A stretch of 13,009 nucleotides of DNA from Minisyncoccota bacterium (GTDB lineage Bacteria; Patescibacteriota; Minisyncoccia; Phycocordibacterales; UBA9973), in the NCBI GenBank assembly GCA_017992485.1, contig JAGOOL010000016.1:1-13009 (forward strand), written 5' to 3'. Made by a program: the position numbers and the translations under genes. The notes under the pieces are model-generated. The model made no database searches, had not been told where the DNA came from, and saw only the letters and a list, made by a program, of their open reading frames with translations. Positions 8,315 through 13,009 of this stretch are shown here, piece by piece. Each line of letters starts with the position of its first letter. Positions within the stretch are counted from its first letter, which is position 1.

Positions 8315-8854
8315 TTATACCAATAGACTCCACACCTCTAGATCTATAAAAACACCATTCTGAATCCCGCCATCCCTCTCAACACCTTCAAGTTCAAAAC
8401 CGAGTCGTACTGGAATAGACCAACTGCGCTTATTGTCGGGCTGAACTTTAATGACAATTCGGTGTAAATTACATTTATCTCTACCGTAATCAATGAGAGT
8501 CTTTACTACTTTGGTGATAATACCTTTACCCTCAAAATTTTTTGAAATCCAATACCCTATTTCTCCATTTCTATTTTTTGCATCAAGAGAATGAAAACCG
8601 GCTGATCCAATCTGAGCATCATTATAGTAAATGCCAAAATCGCAACAATCACCAACTTTAATACCGTCCAAAACCCTTTGAAGGTATATTTCGGAGTCTT
8701 TAATGGATGTTGAATCATCCAACCACGGCAGCCACTCACGCAGGTGCTGTCTATTTTCTTCTATGAGTGTTGATAATCCTTCAGCCTCAGAAAGAGGTCG
8801 TACTCTGAGAGAAAGATACTCGTCTATCTCCAGTATCAATAGTCCATTTTCCAT
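8315..8854 (-). CDS. GNAT N-acetyltransferase, RimJ/RimL type
   Basis: It transfers acetyl from acetyl-CoA to an amino group. At 179 residues it has the normal single-domain length. LRVRPLSEAEGL begins the first strand and the RQHLREWLPWLDD helix is typical of RimJ/RimL relatives. GEIGYWISKNFEGKGIITKV (97-116) is motif A with the EGKGI pyrophosphate loop. HRIVIKVQPDNKRSWSIPVRLGFELEG (131-157) is motif B, with Asn141 at the usual position and the LGF signature. Members acetylate ribosomal protein N-termini, antibiotics, or RiPPs such as goadsporin (GodH). It has its own promoter (with a leader of about 9 nt) and terminator, so it is monocistronic. It is divergent from the predicted RiPP precursor, with 181 bp between the starts, so a tailoring or self-protection role is possible but not shown. 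Confidence 0.9.
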   Translation of the reverse strand: MENGLLILEIDEYLSLRVRPLSEAEGLSTLIEENRQHLREWLPWLDDSTSIKDSEIYLQRVLDGIKVGDCCDFGIYYNDAQIGSAGFHSLDAKNRNGEIGYWISKNFEGKGIITKVVKTLIDYGRDKCNLHRIVIKVQPDNKRSWSIPVRLGFELEGVERDGGIQNGVFIDLEVWSLLV

Positions 8855-8869
8855 AGTATTTTTTATTTA

Positions 8870-8897
8870 CTTATACCACATAATTTAAAAAGGACAA
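8870..8897 (-). promoter_or_regulatory. Promoter of the GNAT gene
   Basis: The minus strand reads TTGTCC, a 16-bp spacer ending in TGTGG, then TATAAG. This gives a good -35, an extended TG -10 and a near-consensus -10. The predicted transcription start is near 8863, only about 9 nt before the ATG at 8854, so the mRNA is nearly leaderless. No Shine-Dalgarno site is present. Confidence 0.7.
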
Positions 8898-8982
8898 TAC
8901 TGGCTATCGATCGTTGCAAGCTTGTGAAGTGTGTCGTAAATTCAGCCGACTACAACAATACGTTTTTTCTAAGTCATCATAG

Positions 8983-9011
8983 TTGATAAATAATCAATGA
9001 CATGGTATCTT
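8983..9011 (+). promoter_or_regulatory. Promoter of the small Cys-rich peptide gene
   Basis: TTGATA is followed by a 17-bp spacer and TATCTT, with an extended -10 (TGG directly before TATCTT). The expected transcription start is near 9018, leaving a leader of about 18 nt that contains the strong Shine-Dalgarno site. The same TGGTAT core occurs at the GNAT and fusion-gene promoters. The interval between this promoter and the divergent GNAT promoter (8898-8982) contains only an 8-bp palindrome, CAAGCTTG at 8917-8924, as a possible operator. Confidence 0.65.
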
Positions 9012-9020
9012 CCATTTAAG

Positions 9021-9029
9021 AAAGGAGGT
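9021..9029 (+). promoter_or_regulatory. Strong Shine-Dalgarno site that fixes the TTG start of the peptide
   Basis: AAAGGAGGT is almost fully complementary to the 16S rRNA 3' end, with AGGAGG ending 7 nt before the TTG at 9036. It is the strongest ribosome binding site in the window, where most genes have none. It selects TTG 9036 over an in-frame ATG at 8997 that lies within the promoter spacer. Confidence 0.85.
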
Positions 9030-9035
9030 AATAAA

Positions 9036-9155
9036 TTGAAAGCAAATCAAGTCCCCCAAAAGTTTTCCTGGAAGGTTATAGCAACATCCAAGAAACAAAA
9101 TCGAAGCTCATTCGCAAATCGTTGCGGAAGTGGCAAATGTACAAAGTGTAAATAA
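9036..9155 (+). CDS. Small Cys-rich peptide, candidate TOMM (RiPP) precursor
   Basis: A 39-residue peptide, too short for routine gene calling and begun by TTG. The start is chosen from the AGGAGG site 7 nt upstream; the predicted transcript start (about 9018) excludes the in-frame ATG at 8997. The N-terminal part (about 1-28) is basic and polar with a small hydrophobic patch (FSWKVIA, 10-16), as a leader might be. The C-terminus is CGSGKCTKCK, with Cys30, Cys35, Cys38, Ser32 and Thr36 as potential azoline/azole sites. It is a stand-alone transcription unit, converging on a metalloprotease gene and 0.9 kb from a SagB-YcaO fusion. That setting is what marks it as a likely precursor. Alternatively the C-x4-C-x2-C cluster could bind metal. 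I recognise no family. Coding is well supported by promoter, RBS and terminator; the RiPP role is inferred. Confidence 0.72.
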   Translation: MKANQVPQKFSWKVIATSKKQNRSSFANRCGSGKCTKCK

Positions 9156-9175
9156 TGTACAAGCAATATTTCGAG

Positions 9176-9204
9176 AGCCCGTAGTTAATCTGCGGGCTTT
9201 TTCT
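9176..9204 (+). terminator. Rho-independent terminator of the peptide gene
   Basis: AGCCCG (9176-9181) pairs with CGGGCT (9193-9198), with two further possible closing pairs inside, and a T-run follows (TTTTTC). It lies 20 nt after the peptide stop. On the opposite strand no T-run follows, so it would not obviously stop the convergent protease transcript. It delimits a peptide mRNA of roughly 190 nt. Confidence 0.85.
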
Positions 9205-9216
9205 ATGTATGGTGAA

Positions 9217-10020
9217 CTAGTATCCAGATTCAGAAAAAATAGCGACGGGAGCCATCTTTATTATATCCTGCCATTTTATTTCTTTATGTGATTTTAAATA
9301 TAATCCAACAATCCGATATCCAATCGAATAGCCTGTCCATCTTGGATATTTTTTCCCGAGTAAAAACACTTCTCTATAAAGGGAAAAATCCTTTGATAGG
9401 AGTGTAGGTTTTAACTTTGTAAATAAATCTTTAGCTTTTTTTTCAGACAAGGCACCGGCCCAAGCTGAAATCTTGCCACCAACAACTGCTTCCCTGAAGT
9501 GCTCTGCGAAACCTTCGAAAATCATTGTATCAAGCAATGTTTGCTCTTCATGATTGAAATGGAAAAAAGTTGCATGATTTAATTCATGAGCAACCGTTTC
9601 TCGTAATGACTCAAAAGTAAACTTACGAATATCGATAAAAAGATGAATTGTATTCTCATATGGAGCAAAACCATTGACACCATCGAAGGCAGTGTCGTTT
9701 TTTTCCTGAAACCAAGGAAAGACAAAAACAGAAATAGGCTGAGCTGAGCTGCCGAGTAATTTCTGACATTTTTTTACGGTCTCTATGATATTTTTTTCAA
9801 TATCAGATTCAACTTTTGGTGACAACATCTGATACACAGAGAGATTCTTCTTCACATACTTTTCTGACAGATACTCAGTCAGCTCTTTCTTTTTTTCAAA
9901 TCCAGCATAGCCGCTATCTCCGTCGGATCGAATAGGTCTCATGATAAATGTAATAAATTCTTCCTTAGTTTTTGACTTGGCTTCAGGAAAGCAGAATTGA
10001 ATTTTAGTAGTCAGTTTCAT
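9217..10020 (-). CDS. DUF2268-like putative Zn metalloprotease, candidate leader peptidase
   Basis: A protein of 267 residues with the zincin motif VAHELNHATFFH. His145 and His149 are predicted zinc ligands and Glu146 the catalytic base. MIFEGFAEHF follows about 20 residues later, with Glu169 or Glu173 as third ligand. This layout matches the predicted Zn-dependent protease family DUF2268 (B. subtilis YjaZ-like). No signal peptide or transmembrane segment is visible, so a cytoplasmic enzyme is likely. It follows the SagB-YcaO gene on the same strand and converges with the peptide gene, so trimming the peptide leader is an attractive role but inferred. The ATG at 10020 has no Shine-Dalgarno site and lies just after a terminator. 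An extended -10-like TGATATACA abuts it, which would favour the internal Met27 (9942) start if used. The start is therefore uncertain. Confidence 0.8.
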   Translation of the reverse strand: MKLTTKIQFCFPEAKSKTKEEFITFIMRPIRSDGDSGYAGFEKKKELTEYLSEKYVKKNLSVYQMLSPKVESDIEKNIIETVKKCQKLLGSSAQPISVFVFPWFQEKNDTAFDGVNGFAPYENTIHLFIDIRKFTFESLRETVAHELNHATFFHFNHEEQTLLDTMIFEGFAEHFREAVVGGKISAWAGALSEKKAKDLFTKLKPTLLSKDFSLYREVFLLGKKYPRWTGYSIGYRIVGLYLKSHKEIKWQDIIKMAPVAIFSESGY

Positions 10021-10034
10021 TGTATATCAATACT

Positions 10035-10074
10035 AACAAAAAGAGGCCGAAACACAAAACTGTGTCCGACCTCT
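10035..10074 (-). terminator. Rho-independent terminator after the SagB-YcaO fusion gene
   Basis: On the minus strand AGAGGTCG pairs with CGGCCTCT (one T-G pair). The stem continues through further pairs to CAC/GTG around a short AGTTTT loop, and TTTTTGTTAG follows. It begins 14 bp past the fusion gene's stop and ends about 14 bp before the protease ATG. It could act as a full stop or as a partial (read-through) terminator that lowers protease expression. Confidence 0.8.
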
Positions 10075-10088
10075 ATAATTTTACTCCA

Positions 10089-12263
10089 TCACGCAAATGG
10101 ATGAGGAAATGATGGAATATCTGCATAGTGCAATACCCTCTTATTCCGCAACAATGCTTGCTCGTATAGCCTCTTCATACCTAGTGGTTCAAGATCACTT
10201 CCAAATGATATAGGAATCATACCCGGCACGATTGAACGAATAATATGCAATCCATCACTGCCACCAAGCACCGCTTTCAGTTTCATCGGAACAGTGATAA
10301 GTGGCCACGATTTTTCGTTAAAAATATTGAGTAACTGCGTCCACGTTTCTGCAGTCCCTTTGCCAGTATTTTTAAACGGAATATGATGATTACTTTTAAT
10401 GAGAAAATTAGCTTTTTGAAAAAACTTTTTTTGCTCATACAGTTCACCGTGCTGATTTGGAAATTGAACACTATCGGGATGCATTGAAGCAGGTGCACCG
10501 TTCACAAACCGTTGATATACCGAAGCTTCTACTTCCATTAATGCATGATCGAGAGCCTCCTCGATATCAAAGTTACAACTTGCCGCACAGGTTGTATATG
10601 ACATGTTTTTATTCTGAGCAAAAACAAACACAACAGGAGCAAGATCAAGAGAATAATCTTTGACATGAATATCAAATCCGACAGCCCGAAGTGCCTGGAT
10701 ACGGACCTGTATAAACTCAGGTAGTGTCCGGTCAACAATAGTTGGCAAATTGAGCTTTGCAAGATAGGCAATCATAAATGAATCCCGCTCAACCAGCTCT
10801 AGTGTGCCATTTTGTATTGCCGCTAATCTATTTGGATGAGCCGCAACACCAGAAGAACTAGCATGTGCATAGTGTTGTGTTTTGGGATAATACGGAAAAT
10901 ATACACAATCAGCTAATACAGATACCTTTGACATCGTCATTTCATTTTGGCCTATTGTCCATCCATATTTTTTGCTTGGATCAAATAATGCAAAAGGAAA
11001 CGATTTACTTCGATACTGATATGGATGGAAAGCCACTATGCTTCTCGGATCCACTACATTTGTCATATTTTCAAACGAATCAAATGTCAGCCGTGGAATA
11101 CAACCACACGCCGCCCATTCTTTTGCCTCTGATTTTGCCTTAATATGAGCAAGTTTCGGCGATGACGCTTTGCCTGACGACCAAGTATTATTACCTTCAA
11201 CCGAGACCCTAGCTACTGCCATAGCAAATGGTAATTGATACTTTTCTGTAGCTGGATTCATCCAGTGAAATTCCATTCTGCGATGCTGTTCTTGTATTTG
11301 CATTTTATTTTCTTTACCAAAAATGACCGTAGTCAACGGACGATAGCCATCTGGTAAATACAGACACTCAGCAAGAAGTGAATCAAAAAATCCTCCAATT
11401 TCGACAGTTCCAATTTTTAATTCAGAAGCTGCTAGGTGAATATTTTGAGCAACATGACCTGCTTCAAGTGTGACAAAAAGCATGCTACGATTTGAATATT
11501 TTTCCGCTGAAATGTCGAACGAACCACTAACAACTATTACCCCATTGGATTGCTCAACCATCTCCGGATCAACAAACGAACGCATGAACTTTTGAATATC
11601 ACTTGAGATTAATCTAAATCCGACTTTTCCAGGTAAACCTAACCAGATGTCATAAACGCCAAGCTCGAGTTTTCCTGTTTGTCTCATTAGTCCTAAGGTT
11701 AAACGCAAAGGGTAGAGAGCCCCAGCCGAAGGAGTTGTCCTACTGCCCGACTGTAATTGGCCGTAGGCACTCCAGAGCATAGTGACGATCGACTGAAACG
11801 CAACCGTGTCATTAGTAAACGAACGAACAGATTGACGACTGTTAAGTAATTTCGCAAAGTTTGTCTCAGAAGTTTTTTCAACACTACGTGGCTGATTTTT
11901 CTTGTGACGCAGCCCTGCTTTAACCACCAATACAGCTATATGCTTTTCGCTTAATTCATTTGGAAAAACTGAAGGATTCTCCACAGCTCCCCAAATTGCA
12001 TTTCCTAAATTATTAGCTATGCCAATAATTCCAAGATCCGACAATTCGTTAACCAATTTTCGAATCAATGTAATATCCCAAGTATTTTTGAGATCATCTT
12101 CGATGGCTTGCATCTGGGTATTCCCATCACAAACTTCTACCAAGGTACGCATAAGTGTACCTGGAATTTCCATTTCAATCTTTTTATCGCGCAAATGGAA
12201 CTGTGTCTTATTTCTAAGAATAATAGACGGCACGACGAAAATCGGCCTAAATGATTTTTTCAT
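10089..12263 (-). CDS. SagB-type dehydrogenase / YcaO cyclodehydratase fusion (TOMM synthetase)
   Basis: A 724-residue enzyme with three parts. Residues 1-85 resemble the winged-helix/RRE-like N-terminal region of TOMM proteins, which binds leader peptides (a weak call from pattern only). Residues about 125-320 are a SagB/ThcOx-type FMN dehydrogenase: SRQSVRSF, the RTTPSAGALYP flavin segment, and LEAGHVAQNIHLAASELKIG. Residues about 355-724 are a YcaO domain, which uses ATP to cyclise Cys/Ser/Thr onto the preceding amide. Its ATP-site blocks are KSEAKEW (377-383), SSSGVAAHPNRLAAIQNGTLELVERDSF (469-496, with Glu489 and Glu492) and LDHALMEVEAS (571-581). It ends in the proline-rich PSFPHPFA, like the PxPxP tail of azoline-forming YcaOs. 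Together these predict azole formation in one polypeptide. No E1-like partner domain is attached. An in-frame stop shortly upstream supports the ATG, though no Shine-Dalgarno site is seen. Confidence 0.92.
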   Translation of the reverse strand: MKKSFRPIFVVPSIILRNKTQFHLRDKKIEMEIPGTLMRTLVEVCDGNTQMQAIEDDLKNTWDITLIRKLVNELSDLGIIGIANNLGNAIWGAVENPSVFPNELSEKHIAVLVVKAGLRHKKNQPRSVEKTSETNFAKLLNSRQSVRSFTNDTVAFQSIVTMLWSAYGQLQSGSRTTPSAGALYPLRLTLGLMRQTGKLELGVYDIWLGLPGKVGFRLISSDIQKFMRSFVDPEMVEQSNGVIVVSGSFDISAEKYSNRSMLFVTLEAGHVAQNIHLAASELKIGTVEIGGFFDSLLAECLYLPDGYRPLTTVIFGKENKMQIQEQHRRMEFHWMNPATEKYQLPFAMAVARVSVEGNNTWSSGKASSPKLAHIKAKSEAKEWAACGCIPRLTFDSFENMTNVVDPRSIVAFHPYQYRSKSFPFALFDPSKKYGWTIGQNEMTMSKVSVLADCVYFPYYPKTQHYAHASSSGVAAHPNRLAAIQNGTLELVERDSFMIAYLAKLNLPTIVDRTLPEFIQVRIQALRAVGFDIHVKDYSLDLAPVVFVFAQNKNMSYTTCAASCNFDIEEALDHALMEVEASVYQRFVNGAPASMHPDSVQFPNQHGELYEQKKFFQKANFLIKSNHHIPFKNTGKGTAETWTQLLNIFNEKSWPLITVPMKLKAVLGGSDGLHIIRSIVPGMIPISFGSDLEPLGMKRLYEQALLRNKRVLHYADIPSFPHPFA

Positions 12264-12299
12264 GGGCTTTATGTTCTATATGTGAATGTACTAGATATG

Positions 12300-12320
12300 A
12301 GAAATCACTCGCGGATTTCT
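12300..12320 (-). other. 5' leader hairpin of the SagB-YcaO mRNA
   Basis: AGAAATC and GATTTCT form a 7-bp stem with a 7-nt loop only a few nt after the predicted transcription start near 12325. There is no T-run, so it is not a terminator. It may stabilise the 5' end of the roughly 60-nt leader, which has no Shine-Dalgarno site. It could equally be an operator, since a palindrome just downstream of a promoter is a common repressor site. Confidence 0.4.
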
Positions 12321-12331
12321 ACTCGGTCATG

Positions 12332-12359
12332 ATAATACCACGAATTTTTATTTAGGCAA
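12332..12359 (-). promoter_or_regulatory. Promoter of the SagB-YcaO fusion gene
   Basis: The minus strand has TTGCCT, a 16-bp spacer ending in CGTGG, then TATTAT: a fair -35 and a near-consensus extended -10. It starts 7 bp after the NUDIX stop codon, and no terminator separates them, so read-through from the trpS-NUDIX unit is also possible. Confidence 0.68.
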
Positions 12360-12365
12360 TATTAC

Positions 12366-12866
12366 TTAGGTTACAATCTTGGGCAGCAATTCCCCCGCCC
12401 TCTCAATAATCCTCTCCCCGATTTCACCCCAATCAAAATATTTTTTATGATCTTTGGGATCGATCAATGCTATTTTGTCGATCGTGCCTGCCGGATCGGA
12501 AACAAAAGGTCCGTATGGTTTTGCAGTACAAACATAGCGTAATTGAATAATATACGAACCATCCCGCATGTCGGTGGCTTTCTGATACCCGACAGGTAAA
12601 CAAGAAAGCATTTCCATATTTGATTCTTCTTGTATTTCGCGTCGTAAGGTCTCTTCAAAACTTTCCCCTTTCTCGATGGTGCCGCCAACCAATCCCCAAT
12701 GATCTTTTTCTTGATTATGGACAATCACCATTTTACCTTCGAAAAAACACACAGCGTAGCACTGCGTACATTTTTCATCTTTCAGAAAATCAAAAGAATC
12801 AACGTCTTCGTATTCAAAGACATAGTCGATTCCTGTATATCCTTTATAATTTGAAGTGATTTTCAT
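12366..12866 (-). CDS. NUDIX hydrolase
   Basis: NUDIX enzymes hydrolyse nucleoside diphosphates linked to other moieties, often damaged or excess nucleotides. The protein has 166 residues. The NUDIX box runs from GTIEKGE through SFEETLR to REIQEESNM and keeps G-x5-E-x7-RE-U-x-EE, with the last Gly replaced by Asn. The catalytic glutamates (REIQEE) are intact. HWGLVGGTIEKGES just before it is the usual strand-loop. The N-terminal 35 residues and the C-terminal helix (about 148-166) give no substrate clue. The ATG overlaps the stop of the upstream gene by one base (TAATG), so translation is probably coupled to the probable trpS. It is likely a housekeeping gene unconnected with the peptide locus. 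Confidence 0.92.
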   Translation of the reverse strand: MKITSNYKGYTGIDYVFEYEDVDSFDFLKDEKCTQCYAVCFFEGKMVIVHNQEKDHWGLVGGTIEKGESFEETLRREIQEESNMEMLSCLPVGYQKATDMRDGSYIIQLRYVCTAKPYGPFVSDPAGTIDKIALIDPKDHKKYFDWGEIGERIIERAGELLPKIVT

Positions 12867-13009
12867 TAAAAACCAAGCGCCTTTTCTACTCGCTCCAAAA
12901 CAGCATCAGCATTCTTTTTAGCGATCTGCCCGCCCTTTTCCAAAATTTCATCTACAAATGCATCTGAAATCTGTGCACGTCGCTCTTGGAAAGCAGTAGT
13001 GAAGTTAAT
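12866..13009 (-). CDS. trpS: Probable tryptophanyl-tRNA synthetase, C-terminal 47 residues (5' end outside window)
   Basis: The minus-strand frame is open from the right edge and ends in TAA at 12868-12866. The visible tail starts INFTTAFQERRAQISDAF and ends ERVEKALGF. This is the pattern of the last helices of bacterial class I TrpRS, in which a charged helix with an ERR-like segment is followed by a final helix ending in AxGL or similar. No catalytic motif is within the window, so the identification rests on this short tail and on its plausibility next to housekeeping genes. It overlaps the NUDIX start codon by one base. Confidence 0.6.
   Translation of the reverse strand: MNFTTAFQERRAQISDAFVDEILEKGGQIAKKNADAVLERVEKALGF

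Noticed and set aside
8997..9155. Longer 52-residue version of the peptide from the in-frame ATG at 8997
   Set aside because: The ATG lies inside the spacer of the predicted promoter, no Shine-Dalgarno site precedes it, and the perfect AGGAGG is placed for the TTG at 9036.
9036..9155. Treating the Cys-rich peptide as a zinc-ribbon or metallothionein fragment
   Set aside because: Only three Cys in C-x4-C-x2-C are present, without a fourth ligand pair. The context with SagB-YcaO is more informative, although metal binding is not excluded.
9176..9204. Bidirectional terminator serving the protease gene as well
   Set aside because: The minus strand after the hairpin reads CTCGAAATATT, with no T-run.
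12300..12320. Terminator for the trpS-NUDIX unit
   Set aside because: The stem is AT-rich with no T-run, and it lies downstream of the fusion gene's promoter, so it would block that gene.
1..13009. tRNA, rRNA, CRISPR array, insertion sequence or phage genes
   Set aside because: No cloverleaf, repeat-spacer pattern, transposase, terminal inverted repeat or phage protein could be seen on either strand.

Overview
The window looks like a Patescibacteria/CPR chromosome (Paceibacteria/'Parcubacteria'-like). The reasons are tight packing with overlapping genes, a CysRS with the variant active-site block GGIDHIPVHHTNE, a multi-TM histidine kinase of a type common in these genomes, and weak or absent Shine-Dalgarno sites at most genes. 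TGA is not read as an amino acid, which argues against the recoded Gracilibacteria and Absconditabacteria. The assignment is inferred from gene content, not from a marker search.

Layout. (1) 1-1962, + strand: the 3' part of a CorA-type Mg2+ channel gene overlaps cysS by 10 bp. (2) 8209-1949, - strand: five tightly packed genes in transcription order. They encode an Acg-type nitroreductase, a ThiF/E1-like protein, a PaaK/LuxE-like adenylate-forming enzyme, a probable SAM-dependent methyltransferase and an orphan membrane histidine kinase. The first two together resemble the two halves of the fused mycobacterial Rv1355c (MoeY) protein. The kinase gene overlaps the 3' end of cysS. (3) 8854-8315, - strand: a RimJ/RimL-type GNAT acetyltransferase with its own promoter and terminator. 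(4) 8983-12359: a compact predicted RiPP (TOMM, thiazole/oxazole-modified microcin) locus. (5) 12366-13009, - strand: a NUDIX hydrolase coupled by TAATG to the 3' end of a probable trpS.

The most interesting region is (4). A 39-residue peptide gene on the + strand (9036-9155, TTG start) is easily missed. It has an excellent promoter, a near-perfect Shine-Dalgarno site and its own terminator, and its C-terminus CGSGKCTKCK is rich in Cys, Ser and Thr. Converging on it are a DUF2268-type HExxH metalloprotease gene and a 724-residue fusion protein. In the fusion, a winged-helix/RRE-like N-terminal region precedes a SagB-type FMN dehydrogenase and a YcaO cyclodehydratase. The simplest model is that the fusion protein heterocyclises and oxidises residues in the peptide core and the protease trims the leader. 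The neighbouring GNAT might cap the N-terminus, as GodH does in goadsporin. No dedicated exporter or immunity gene is visible.

Region (2) may be a second biosynthesis-and-sensing unit, or may supply an E1-like partner, but its substrate is unknown. No intergenic gap exceeds about 180 bp. I see no rRNA, tRNA, insertion sequence or CRISPR array.
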